Part shown: piece after piece, positions 50,218 through 58,992 of the stretch
Layout: each line of letters opens with the position of its first letter
How positions within the stretch are numbered: position 1 is the stretch's first letter
Source: JAVVEZ01 sp032250895
Lineage (GTDB): Bacteria; Pseudomonadota; Gammaproteobacteria; Pseudomonadales; Pseudohongiellaceae
Assembly: GCA_032250895.1 (NCBI GenBank)
Contig: JAVVEZ010000002.1
Location: 23,948 to 87,947, forward strand
Length of the DNA stretch: 64,000 nucleotides
Reading direction: 5' to 3'
The notes under the pieces: model-generated
Seen by the model: the letters and a program-made list of their open reading frames with translations, nothing else
What the model was told of the DNA's origin: nothing
Databases searched by the model: none
Translations under genes and position numbers: made by a program

Positions 50218-52044
50218 TCACTGTCCCCGCAGAAACAGCTTGTCGAGCTCGTGCAGGCTGAGCGCCACCCAGGTGGGGCGGCCGTGATTGCACTGCCCGC
50301 TGCGCTCGGTGATTTCCATTTCCCGCAACAGGGCGTTCATTTCCGGAATGTTCAACTGACGGTTGGCGCGAACCGAGCCATGACAGGCCATGGTGGACAA
50401 AATGTCATCGTGACGGGCGGCAATCCGCTCACTGCTGCCGTGAGCAATGATGTCTGCGAGCACATCCCGGACCAGTTGTTCCAGGTCGGCATTGCGCAGA
50501 ATTGCGGGGATATGGCGCAGACTCAGCGTTTCCGGTCCCTGGCGATCGAGCCCCAGGCCCAGGCTGGACAGCTGTTCGCGATGATCCTCGGCGCAGTCGG
50601 CCTCGCCCGTGCTCAGGGCAATGGTAATGGGAACCAGCAAGGGCTGGATTTTGATGCCCTCGGCCTGGCTGGCGTTCTTCATATGCTCGTAGGTGATGCG
50701 CTCATGGGCAGCGTGCATGTCCACCACGATCAGGCCTTGGGCGTTCTGGGCCAGAATGTAGATGCCATGCAGCTGCGCGATGGCAAAACCCAGAGGCGGG
50801 ATGTTTTGATCCGGGCTTTCCGGCAGCGGATTGGAGCCCTCGCCGCGCAGGGCGGCATAGGCAGACAACTGGTCGCTGATATGGCTGGGCGAAGGCCTGC
50901 GGTTGACACTCCCTGGGCTGTTCCAGCGGCTTTGCGGGTTCAGATTGATGCTTTCCTGGGCCTCGAATTCTCCCCGCAGCAACCCGCTGTCCGGCTCTGG
51001 CAGAGCCGGATTGGAAAGACTATCGGACAAGTGATCACCCGGTCTTACCGAGGCCAGAGCCTTGTGCAGGGTGCTGAACAGAAAATCGTGTACCAGCCGG
51101 CCATCGCGGAAGCGCACTTCATGCTTGGTGGGATGCACGTTGACATCCACCAGCGCAGGGTCCAGTTCCAGGTAAAGCACGAAGGCAGGGTGACGGCCAT
51201 GGAACAGGACGTCCCGGTAAGCCTGTTTCACCGCGTGGCTGACCAGTTTGTCGCGGACGACCCGGCCATTGACATAAAAATGCTGCAAGTCGGCCTGGCT
51301 GCGGGAAAAGGTCGGCAGGGAAACCCAGCCCCACAGATGCAGGCCGTGGGCTTCCAGGCTGATGGTCACGGCATTGTCGACGAAGGCCGGTCCGCAGATC
51401 TGGGCCACCCGCCGGGTAATTTCCGCTTCCGTGCGCGCCGCCTGAAACTTGTGTATGACACGCTGATTGTGCTGCAGGCTGAAGCTGACATCAAAGCGGC
51501 TCAATGCCAGGTGCTTGACCACGTCTTCAACGCGCTTGAATTCAGTCTGTTCGGTGCGCAGAAACTTGCGCCGGGCCGGGGTATTGAAAAACAGATCCCG
51601 TACTTCCACATTGGTGCCGGGTGGGTGGGCAGCGGGAGCAATCCGGGCATCCATGTCACGGCCTGCCGCTTCTACCTGCCAGGCCTCGGTGGCCTCTGCG
51701 GTGCGGGAAATCAGCAGCAGGCGCGAAACCGAACTGATGCTGGCCAGGGCTTCACCGCGAAAACCCAGGCTGACGACCCGTTCCAGGTCCTCCAGTTGCG
51801 AAATTTTGCTGGTGGCATGGCGACTCAACGCCAGCGGAAGATCCTCACGGGCAATGCCGCTGCCGTTGTCGCGGATGCGGATCAGTTTGATCCCACCCTG
51901 TTCCAGTTCGATCTCGATGCGATCGGCTGTCGCATCCAGTGCGTTTTCCAGTAATTCCTTGGCCACGGAGGCGGGACGTTCAACGACTTCACCGGCGGCG
52001 ATCTGGTTGCTGAGGCGTTGGCTGAGGAGCTGAATGCGGGACAT
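50218..52044 (-). CDS. mutL: DNA mismatch repair protein MutL
   Basis: The 608-residue protein has the GHKL ATPase motifs (VVERPASVAKELLENALDA, IRDNGSGIAREDLPLALSRH, SLGFRGEALASISSV), a transducer domain and a C-terminal dimerisation domain (HGIYILAQNAQGLIVVDMHA, ATMACHGSVRANRQL). The C-domain lacks the DQHAxxER-type endonuclease motif (it reads DMHAAHERITYE), as in organisms with MutH or Dam-directed repair. It links MutS to downstream nicking. It follows amiC by 11 bases. Confidence 0.95.
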   Translation of the reverse strand: MSRIQLLSQRLSNQIAAGEVVERPASVAKELLENALDATADRIEIELEQGGIKLIRIRDNGSGIAREDLPLALSRHATSKISQLEDLERVVSLGFRGEALASISSVSRLLLISRTAEATEAWQVEAAGRDMDARIAPAAHPPGTNVEVRDLFFNTPARRKFLRTEQTEFKRVEDVVKHLALSRFDVSFSLQHNQRVIHKFQAARTEAEITRRVAQICGPAFVDNAVTISLEAHGLHLWGWVSLPTFSRSQADLQHFYVNGRVVRDKLVSHAVKQAYRDVLFHGRHPAFVLYLELDPALVDVNVHPTKHEVRFRDGRLVHDFLFSTLHKALASVRPGDHLSDSLSNPALPEPDSGLLRGEFEAQESINLNPQSRWNSPGSVNRRPSPSHISDQLSAYAALRGEGSNPLPESPDQNIPPLGFAIAQLHGIYILAQNAQGLIVVDMHAAHERITYEHMKNASQAEGIKIQPLLVPITIALSTGEADCAEDHREQLSSLGLGLDRQGPETLSLRHIPAILRNADLEQLVRDVLADIIAHGSSERIAARHDDILSTMACHGSVRANRQLNIPEMNALLREMEITERSGQCNHGRPTWVALSLHELDKLFLRGQ

Positions 52045-52055
52045 GTCGTAAAAAG

Positions 52056-53609
52056 TCAGGAGGCTGGAATTTTCAGGATTTGGCCAACCCGAATAGTATC
52101 ACTAAGCAGCTGGTTGCTTTCACGGATTCGTGCCAGCGGGATGGAATAATTATCGGCGATGCCGGAGAGGGTTTCGCCGCGCGCGATTTTATGTTCGACA
52201 AAAGTAGCGGTGCGCCCCTCGGGACTGGCTGAACCCGCAACCAGCAAAACCTGGCCCACCCGGATGGTATTGCCATTGAGTCCGTTCAGGGTTTTGATCT
52301 GAGCCACAGTCACCCCGAAACGCGCCGCAATTTCCGACAGGCTGTCGCCCCTGGCAACGGTGTAGGGAATGGACAGGCCCTGATTCTGCTTCTGCCAGTA
52401 AACCCAGGTGCCCCGTGGCGGCAACCGATAGAAGTGGCTGGTGATGCCATCCACCAGGGCGTGCGCCAGTTTCTTCTGGTAGGCACTGGAGTTGAGGTTT
52501 TTGGCGTCCGTGGGATTGGTGACATATCCGGTTTCGATCAGCAGAGATGGAATGTCGGCGGATTTCAATACCACAAAAGCGGCCTGTTCCACGGTGGTGC
52601 GGCGCATATGAGAGACGGTGCCCAGCGCGGCAATGATGCTGTTGCCCACTTCAAGACTGGAGGCAATGCTTGCGGTCATGGAAAGATCGAGCAGCACACT
52701 GGCCAGGATCTGATCCTTGTCGCCCAGGCTGACTGAACCGACCCCGCCAATCAGGTCGGCACTGTTCTCTTTTTCTGCCAGCCGGCGGGCCTGTTCACTG
52801 GTGGCACCGCGCTGGGAGAGTGCATAAACCGTCGCGCCTCTGGCGCTGGACGTGGAAAAAGCGTCGGCATGGATGGCAATGAAGAGATCGGCATGGTGCT
52901 CGTGAGCGATCTTGATCTGGCGACGCAGGTCCACATAGTAATCCCCGCTGCGGATCATCACCGGTTGGTAGCCTGGCGTGCTTGCCAGAAGATTGTTGAC
53001 CTCTCTGGCGATGGCCAGCACCACATTTTTTTCCATCAGCCGCTTGACGCCGATGGCACCGGGGTCCTCCCCACCGTGGCCGGCGGAAATGGCCACCACG
53101 ATATCCCGTTTGCCCGCATCCAGATCGGCGCTGGAAAGCCGGGACCGGTTGGAACGAGCGGAACCCGGAGAAGAATCCGAGGCAGAAGAGGCGCTGGCCG
53201 GACTGGCGGGCGGGTCGTCATAAAGATCCAGCACCAGGCGCTCGCCATATTGCTCGTTCGCTCTGAGCACGAAACTGCGCGGTTTCACCGCCGTGTTGAG
53301 ATCGAGTACCACCCGCAGATCCGTCTGATTACGCACGGCGCTGCGAATCCCGGTTACTGGCGTATTGCTCAGATCCGGTCGTGGCAGATTGTTCAGGGCC
53401 TGGACCTTGTTCAGGTCGATGACGATACGATCGGGTTTTTCCAGGGTAAAGACCTTGTGTTCGATGGCGGCACTGAGGTCGAAGACCAGGCGGGTATGGT
53501 CGGGCGCGCGATAGCTGCGGATGCTTTCCACCGTGGCAGCCTGGGCGGCAGCGGTGCTGAAAAGCAGCCCCCAGAGCATGGCCAAAGAAAAACGAAAGCT
53601 CACCTTCAT
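52056..53609 (-). CDS. amiC: N-acetylmuramoyl-L-alanine amidase with AMIN and LysM domains
   Basis: The 517-residue periplasmic amidase has a signal peptide (to about residue 24), an AMIN domain (about 27-130: YRAPDHTRLVFDLSAAIEHK), a linker rich in Ser/Ala, a zinc amidase_3 domain (about 170-390: SAGHGGEDPGAIG, LFIAIHADAF, SLLIETGYVTNP) and two C-terminal LysM units (YTVARGDSLSEIAARFGV and HKIARGETLSGIADNYSI). It cleaves septal peptidoglycan during division. The naming as AmiB or AmiC is uncertain; the LysM tail is typical of the AmiB/AmiC proteins of pseudomonad-like groups. Confidence 0.92.
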   Translation of the reverse strand: MKVSFRFSLAMLWGLLFSTAAAQAATVESIRSYRAPDHTRLVFDLSAAIEHKVFTLEKPDRIVIDLNKVQALNNLPRPDLSNTPVTGIRSAVRNQTDLRVVLDLNTAVKPRSFVLRANEQYGERLVLDLYDDPPASPASASSASDSSPGSARSNRSRLSSADLDAGKRDIVVAISAGHGGEDPGAIGVKRLMEKNVVLAIAREVNNLLASTPGYQPVMIRSGDYYVDLRRQIKIAHEHHADLFIAIHADAFSTSSARGATVYALSQRGATSEQARRLAEKENSADLIGGVGSVSLGDKDQILASVLLDLSMTASIASSLEVGNSIIAALGTVSHMRRTTVEQAAFVVLKSADIPSLLIETGYVTNPTDAKNLNSSAYQKKLAHALVDGITSHFYRLPPRGTWVYWQKQNQGLSIPYTVARGDSLSEIAARFGVTVAQIKTLNGLNGNTIRVGQVLLVAGSASPEGRTATFVEHKIARGETLSGIADNYSIPLARIRESNQLLSDTIRVGQILKIPAS

Positions 53610-53689
53610 TATTAGCTTTTGCCTGTATCTACTTGAATATCACTTAATTTATATCTAAATAAAGTGAGATGCCAGTACTTTTTTTGATT

Positions 53690-54178
53690 TTAGATCTGAG
53701 TCAGGGATGAGGGGTAGTCGTGGGCAAGGGCGGCGCTGAGCGCCTGACCGCGCGGAGTGCCGGCCACCCAGCTCAGGTCACGACCACTGCCGCGGATACG
53801 CAAGCTGAGTTTCAGATCGGCTGCGGGCAGAAAGCGTCCGCCCTGTTCCGGCCATTCGACCAGGCACAGGCTGTTGCCATCGAGATAGTCCCTGAAGCCC
53901 AGGTAGTCGAGTTCTTCGGGATCACTCAGCCGATAAAGATCAAGGTGGTTGATGCGGATGGGCCCCAGTTCATAGGCTTCAACGAGGGTGTAGGTGGGAC
54001 TTCTGACGCTGCCGCAGTGACCGGCGCCCCGTATCAGGCCTCGGCACAAGGTGGTTTTGCCGGCCCCTGGATCGCCGCTGAGGCTGATCAGACCCCGGTA
54101 GCCACCAAGTTCTCCCAGGCGTTTGCCAAAGGCGGCGGTGGCCGCCTCGTTTGCCAGAAAAACCCTATGCTCAGCCAT
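53690..54178 (-). CDS. tsaE: tRNA threonylcarbamoyladenosine synthesis ATPase TsaE
   Basis: The 162-residue ATPase has a Walker A (SLSGDPGAGKTTLCRGLIRG), SPTYTLVEAY, HLDLYRLSDPEELDYLGFRD and VEWPEQGG, all typical of TsaE. With TsaB and TsaD it makes t6A37 in tRNAs reading ANN codons. It lies 22 bases after nnrD and 80 bases before amiC in the usual order. Confidence 0.94.
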   Translation of the reverse strand: MAEHRVFLANEAATAAFGKRLGELGGYRGLISLSGDPGAGKTTLCRGLIRGAGHCGSVRSPTYTLVEAYELGPIRINHLDLYRLSDPEELDYLGFRDYLDGNSLCLVEWPEQGGRFLPAADLKLSLRIRGSGRDLSWVAGTPRGQALSAALAHDYPSSLTQI

Positions 54179-54200
54179 GTCCGTGAACCTGGAAATCGAA

Positions 54201-55120
54201 TCAGGAAGGGTTCATCAGCGTGCGGACGAAGGGCAGCAGGTCGGTGGCCAGCAGGCCACGCTCACCGCCGGCACGGGCGGCAAGATCGGCGCTGCGGGCA
54301 TGCACACACACACCCAGACAGGCGGCGTCCGCCAGGGTGTAACCCTGGGCCANNNNNNNNNNGCCACCAGCCCTCCCAGGACGCCACTGAGCACATCACC
54401 CATGCCGCCGCTGGCCATTCCCGGGTTGCCGTCAGAGCAGATGCTCAGCTGTGGCCGGAAGCCGGCACGGGCACTGATCAACGTGCCGGCGCCCTTCAGA
54501 ATACAGACACCACCCCAGCACGCTTGCAGCGTTTGGACGGCCGTGATCCGATCAGCCTGAACCGCCATGCTTTCAATACCCAGCAGTCTGGCAGCTTCAC
54601 CCGGGTGTGGTGTGAGTACCCACTGACGGTTATCCACATCGGGTTCGAGCAGATCACTGCAGATGCCATGGCTCAGGAGATTGAGGGCATCGGCATCCAC
54701 GATGATCGGCAGGGGATGTGCGGCTTGGCTTTCCAGCACCTTGGTGAAGACTTCGATGGACCAGGCGGACTGGCCGAGTCCCGGCCCGAGCACAAGCACG
54801 CTGGCTCTTTTCAGCAGGGGCACGAGATGGTTGACATCGGCAATGCCGCGGGCCATCAATTCAGGCTGGCGTGCAAGAATGCCATTGATATGATCGGGGT
54901 GAGTGGCAATGCTGGTCAGGCCGGCACCAACCCGGGCGGCGGCCTGACCAGCCATCAGGACGGCACCGCCGTAACCGGCATCGCCGCCAATGATCAGCAC
55001 ATGGCCAAAATCCCCCTTGTGCGCCTCACGCTCTCGGGGTAGCAGGCGATGCTTGAGGGCATCATAGCTGGTTGCCCGGGGAATGTCGGGAGCGGCATCT
55101 GAGGTAGTCACGTGGTCCAC
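54201..55120 (-). CDS. nnrD: ADP-dependent NAD(P)H-hydrate dehydratase (assembly gap inside)
   Basis: The dehydratase repairs hydrated NAD(P)H. Motifs: GHVLIIGGDAGYGGAVLMAG, VDADALNLLSH, VLTPHPGEAARLLG and GNPGMASGGMGDVLSG. The frame breaks at ten N (54353-54362). Both flanks end in GCCA; joining them there restores GGLVAQGYTLADAACLG and a C-terminus TDLLPFVRTLMNPS with TGA at 54201. The N-terminal epimerase (YjeF_N/NnrE) domain, usually fused, is absent here. The start is GTG 55120 or, with GAGTGG upstream, GTG 55111. Confidence 0.85.
54353..54362. other. assembly gap (10 N)
   Basis: Ten unresolved bases interrupt nnrD. The sequence before ends ...GGGCCA and after starts GCCACC..., so the ends share a 4-base overlap and the gap may be artificial. 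Confidence 0.95.
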
Positions 55121-55188
55121 TCGCTATGTTGAAAAAGCCTGTTCAGAAGAGCTGCCGGCTCATTCCGGTCTGGCAACGGAAGCCAGTA

Positions 55189-55386
55189 TCAGCTGGCGGT
55201 GTTGCGCTTGCCCAGCGTGATATGCCTTGGCCCTGATGTGGCGACCTGACCGCTGACGCCACGCGGAATCTCCTGAATGGTACCGCCCGAGGCCAGAAAA
55301 CGAGCCGTTTGCTCTTCAATGGACTGGCTGGTTTCCCGGGGATGAGCGTTGTTTTTCTTGGGCTCGGCTTTTCTGGTATTGGCCAT
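55189..55386 (-). CDS. small basic protein, SutA-like at its C-half, unknown function
   Basis: The 65-residue product starts at ATG 55386 with AAGGA upstream. It is lysine/arginine-rich at first (MANTRKAEPKKNNAHPRETS) and then reads IEEQTARFLASGGTIQEIP, which resembles the FLxxGGxxQEI patch of the RNA polymerase-binding protein SutA. The acidic N-terminal tail of SutA is missing, so homology is tentative. It is 69 bases upstream of nnrD on the same strand. Confidence 0.55.
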   Translation of the reverse strand: MANTRKAEPKKNNAHPRETSQSIEEQTARFLASGGTIQEIPRGVSGQVATSGPRHITLGKRNTAS

Positions 55387-55942
55387 GGTAATCCTTGTTG
55401 CGTAGTTTCGATGGTTGTACTGAAAAACATATGCGCGCGTGGATCGCATATGGAGTGAGACCGCCATTATACGTTTTTGGGCAGAACTTTTCATGCTTTC
55501 TGTGATTGCGGCCCAGAAAACCAGACCAGAGAGGGTTCAGATGCAGGCCTTGAGTTGGTCTATATTCTTGATTTCATGAGTCTTCTGTATTACCTGAGAT
55601 TGCCGCTGAGGCATCGTATGGAAATTCGACGAAGTAATAAAGCAGACAGAAAAAGGGCAGCTGATGACCGCCCTTTTTCTGTAGTAGAACACCAGAGCTT
55701 ACAAAGGGCTCATGCACAGTGGGCCATCATCAACCTGGAATGGGCCGCCCATAATACCCTGGAATAGCCAGACGTGCTCTTTAGGCCTTGATCTGTGTCG
55801 CAGTCTATTTGGATGGCGTAGCTGCTTGCGTTAAATTCGAAAAAAATAGAAGAAAAACTATAGTGCTGGTCTTCCAGGTACAGTTGGAGTTTTTATTTTC
55901 CATAAGTGTCATCCTTGTCGTTATTTTGGTGATAGTTAATTG
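55387..55942. other. intergenic region with a strong terminator, no clear gene
   Basis: About 556 bases lack a convincing coding frame. A plus-strand frame (55477-55767) runs through the terminator hairpin, which argues against it. The stretch 55480-55680 ending in the hairpin could be an untranslated RNA, but I see no known family. Confidence 0.4.
55646..55682. terminator. perfect bidirectional intrinsic terminator
   Basis: ACAGAAAAAGGGC and GCCCTTTTTCTGT are perfect 13-bp inverted arms around an 11-base loop. The A-run/T-run arms give a U-tract in both directions. It would end transcripts from the left and from the exported-protein gene on the right. Confidence 0.8.
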
Positions 55943-56590
55943 TTATCGTTGCCACTCTTTTTGAAGTGTGGAGCAAATTTCTGCGAACCGTTCAACCAAT
56001 TCCGGCATCATGCCCTTGTCCCTGGCCAGACTTAGGACATCGATGGTGGAGTGCTTGGAATTCCTGCGTAGATTCTCATCGGCCCAGGACATCAGCATCT
56101 CGTAGTTCTTCGTGCCCAAGGTCTCGGATATGTTGCTTTCGAAAAAACCGTTGGTCAGAAATCTGTTTTCTGATTCCCGTGATTCAACGGTACTGGAAAA
56201 ATCATCAAAGTTAAAAAACGCCGCGTTTCGAACTCTTGCCGCAGTACAGGCATCAAGCATTGTTTCTTTCCCCAGTTCTTCATTTAACGCTTTGTACTGA
56301 GTCAATTGTCCCAAGAGTTCGGGGCTGTCAATCTCGTCTTCAATCCCTATGACGCTGTTGAGGAACAGGGTGGGCTGCAGGCCCGAGGTGCCGGCAATGT
56401 CCAGTAGATATTCGGCCATCAGCCTGTAAACGGTCTCATCCGGTATCAGCTGCGGGGTCTCTTCGCCGTCTATCCAGGTAGTGTAGTCCTCGATGGCAAG
56501 GGCAGTATCCGCATTGTCAGCCGCAAAGCTTTCCGACAGTGGCAATGCCGATAACAGGCCAATAAAAATTAGTTTCAAACTCTTATCCAT
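55943..56590 (-). CDS. exported protein of unknown function
   Basis: The 215-residue protein has a signal peptide (LKLIFIGLLSALPLSESFAA, cleavage near FAA-D). The mature part is mostly helical and acidic, with DETVYRLMAEYLLDIAGTSG, LGQLTQYKALNEELGKET and two Cys (in LDACTAARVRN and AEICSTL). AGGA lies 8 bases before the ATG. Base composition is lower in GC than its neighbours, which may point to a different history. I recognise no domain. Confidence 0.6.
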   Translation of the reverse strand: MDKSLKLIFIGLLSALPLSESFAADNADTALAIEDYTTWIDGEETPQLIPDETVYRLMAEYLLDIAGTSGLQPTLFLNSVIGIEDEIDSPELLGQLTQYKALNEELGKETMLDACTAARVRNAAFFNFDDFSSTVESRESENRFLTNGFFESNISETLGTKNYEMLMSWADENLRRNSKHSTIDVLSLARDKGMMPELVERFAEICSTLQKEWQR

Positions 56591-56659
56591 AATGGTTTCG
56601 TCCTGTATTTTTTTATATTCCCCCCCATTTTAATTGTCAACGAATTATCCGGATTTTTT

Positions 56660-57283
56660 TCACCGCGACGTGCTGGCCAGGTGCAGTGCCAGGCCGGCAA
56701 AGACCAGGGCGGTGCTGCGGTTCAGCAGCAGGCGGATCCGCGGGGAACGTTGCAGGGGCCGGGCCAGCCAGGCGGCGAGGGTGGCTATGCCGGAAAAGAC
56801 CAGCAGGGCCACCACAATAAAGATCAGGCCGAGCAGCAGCAGTTGCAATGGCAGGGCACCGGCGGCGGGATCGGCAAACTGCGGCAGGAAGGCCAGGAAG
56901 AAGATCGCCACCTTGGGATTGGTCAGATTCATGATCACACCGCGCCGGTACAGTGCGCCGGCGCTCAGCGCCGGACTCTGGCTCAGGGCCAGGATCGGGA
57001 TGGAGGCCCGCCATGCCTGCCAGGCCAGATACAAGAGGTAGGCGGCGCCGACCAGCTTGAGCAGGGTAAAGGCCGTCAGGCTGACCAGGAAAATGGCTGC
57101 CACGCCAAGGGCGACGGCCGTGGTGTGCAGCACCAGACCGCTGCACAGTCCCAGCGTGATCAGCAGCCCTGCCCGGCGTCCATGCAGGGCAGCCTGGGTC
57201 AATACGAAGAGATTGTCCGGCCCCGGTGCCAGCGCCAGGATGGCCGAGGCTCCCGCAAAGGCGATCAGGGTCTCGGCATTCAC
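56660..57283 (-). CDS. LysE/RhtB-family amino-acid exporter
   Basis: The 207-residue membrane protein has about six spans and the family N-terminus LALAPGPDNLFVLTQAALHG, then GLVLHTTAVALGVAAIF, LLKLVGAAYLLYLAWQAWR and FRRGV/YRRGVIMNLTNPKVAIFFLAFLPQF. Members export amino acids or their derivatives. It starts 2 bases after the ThDP enzyme stop, so it is the last gene of a three-gene operon. Confidence 0.9.
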   Translation of the reverse strand: MNAETLIAFAGASAILALAPGPDNLFVLTQAALHGRRAGLLITLGLCSGLVLHTTAVALGVAAIFLVSLTAFTLLKLVGAAYLLYLAWQAWRASIPILALSQSPALSAGALYRRGVIMNLTNPKVAIFFLAFLPQFADPAAGALPLQLLLLGLIFIVVALLVFSGIATLAAWLARPLQRSPRIRLLLNRSTALVFAGLALHLASTSR

Positions 57284-57285
57284 GT

Positions 57286-58992
57286 TTATTGGCTGATCAC
57301 GTTGAGCAATGCCGCCTGGCCCCTGGCATTGGCCGCCAGCGCCCGCTGCAGGGCCGCCGGCAGTTGCGCCGGGTCGTCGACCTTTTCGCCATGGCCGCCG
57401 CAGGCGATCATGATCTCATGGTATTGCGGGGAATCCCCCAGCGACACCAGGGGCATCAGCTCCTCCCGGGAGGCCAGGCCGTCGGGATACATGCCCAGCG
57501 TGGAACGGTGTACGGCATTCCAGCGGGCATTGTTCATGACCAGGGTGGTGGTTGGCAGCCCGCGCATTTTGGCGGCGTGATGGGTCGCGGTGGGGCAGCC
57601 GAACATATAGGAACCGTCACCGACTATCAGGATCACGTTCTGATCCGGAGCGCCCAGCCTGGCACCGATGGAGGCGCCCAGACCAAAGCCGAGGCCGCCG
57701 GCCAGGCTGCTGGAAAAATAAGTGCGCGGTTTTTCCAGGTCGAGGAAATCCATGGGTGCGCCCATTTCATTGACAAGGATGGTGTCCGCGCTTTTGGCCT
57801 GATTCACACAATGGGCGACCCAGGCCGGATGAATGGGGGCACTGTTGGCCACACTGGCCACCAGGGCATTGAGTTTGGCTCTGCGCTGCGCACTGAGGCC
57901 GGCAATGACCTGCTTGCGGGCCGCCACCCTGGCCGTACTGGCGCCGGCCATCGCCTTGAGCAGCATCGCCAGTGCCTGCGAGGACGAGCCGGCAATGGCC
58001 AGATCCATTTCAAAGCCGCGCACCGGATAGTTGGCAAAAAAGGGATCGGGCGAGATGTGGATCAGCTTGGCATCCGCAGGCGGCTTGACCATGCTGGGCC
58101 ACCAGGGCACCTCACAATCAATGACGAGCACGACATCGGCGCGGGCAATCGCCTCCTCGGGGTGAATGCCCAGAAACATCGGGTGCCTGCTGGGAATATT
58201 GACGTCCCTGGCGCCCGGTTCCCCCGGCAGGGCCACAGCGATACCAAAGTCCCCGGCGAGCCGGGACAACCGTTCCACATTGGCCGGGTCGCGGCCGCTG
58301 CTGGCGGTGATGATGAGGGGGAATTCGGCATTGGCGAGCATCTGCGCCGCCTCTTCGATGGCTGCCGCCGAGGGTGTGGCGGGCAGGGCGCCGAGTCCGC
58401 GTTGCCGCTGTGGGGCCACGCCTTGATCGGTGATATCGCCCAGCACTTCGCGGGGCATGCAAAGATAGACCGGCCCCCGGGGTTCGGTCATCGCGATGTC
58501 GAGGGCGCGGCCGACAATGGCCTCCGGCGGCTGGCCGGGGCGCAATTCATAGTCCCATTTCACGAATTCGCGCACCAGACCGCCCTGGTCGAAACTGTCC
58601 TGACCCCAGTGGATACTGCCATTGCGCGAGCCGATATGGCCGGTTTCGGTGCTGGGGGTACGTCCTGCGGTCAGCAGGATAGGGGCATTGTCCCGGGCCG
58701 CATTCATCAATCCGCACAGGGCGTTGGCCGTGCCGACGGTGACATGAACCATCACGGCGGCGGGTTTGCCGGTTGCCAGAAAATAACCATGGGCCATCGC
58801 TATGGCGACATTTTCGTGCGGCACGGTGATGAATTCCGGTGTCGGCCGACCGGCCTTGCGGGCTGCCACCAGGGCCTCGATGATGGGTGCAAAATCGGTT
58901 CCGGCATTGGCGAACACATGGTCGATACCCCGATCGAGCAGGGCTTGCAGGTAGTTAGTGGCAACAGAGCGGTTTCCGCTGGGGAGAGTCAT
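57286..58992 (-). CDS. thiamine diphosphate-dependent enzyme (acetolactate synthase large-subunit-like)
   Basis: The 568-residue enzyme has the three ThDP domains: N-terminal PYR domain with the activating Glu (VPHENVAIAMAHGYFLATGK), a central domain (MFLGIHPEEAIARADVVLVI, HISPDPFFANYPVRG) and a PP domain (GDGSYMFGCPTATHHAAK...LVMNN). The family includes acetolactate synthase, glyoxylate carboligase, benzaldehyde lyase and benzoylformate decarboxylase. No regulatory subunit gene is adjacent, so branched-chain synthesis is unlikely. It sits between two exporters, suggesting that it makes or clears an exported acid (inference). Confidence 0.85.
   Translation of the reverse strand: MTLPSGNRSVATNYLQALLDRGIDHVFANAGTDFAPIIEALVAARKAGRPTPEFITVPHENVAIAMAHGYFLATGKPAAVMVHVTVGTANALCGLMNAARDNAPILLTAGRTPSTETGHIGSRNGSIHWGQDSFDQGGLVREFVKWDYELRPGQPPEAIVGRALDIAMTEPRGPVYLCMPREVLGDITDQGVAPQRQRGLGALPATPSAAAIEEAAQMLANAEFPLIITASSGRDPANVERLSRLAGDFGIAVALPGEPGARDVNIPSRHPMFLGIHPEEAIARADVVLVIDCEVPWWPSMVKPPADAKLIHISPDPFFANYPVRGFEMDLAIAGSSSQALAMLLKAMAGASTARVAARKQVIAGLSAQRRAKLNALVASVANSAPIHPAWVAHCVNQAKSADTILVNEMGAPMDFLDLEKPRTYFSSSLAGGLGFGLGASIGARLGAPDQNVILIVGDGSYMFGCPTATHHAAKMRGLPTTTLVMNNARWNAVHRSTLGMYPDGLASREELMPLVSLGDSPQYHEIMIACGGHGEKVDDPAQLPAALQRALAANARGQAALLNVISQ

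Noticed and set aside
50212..51954. 580-residue plus-strand frame
   Set aside because: Antisense shadow of mutL.
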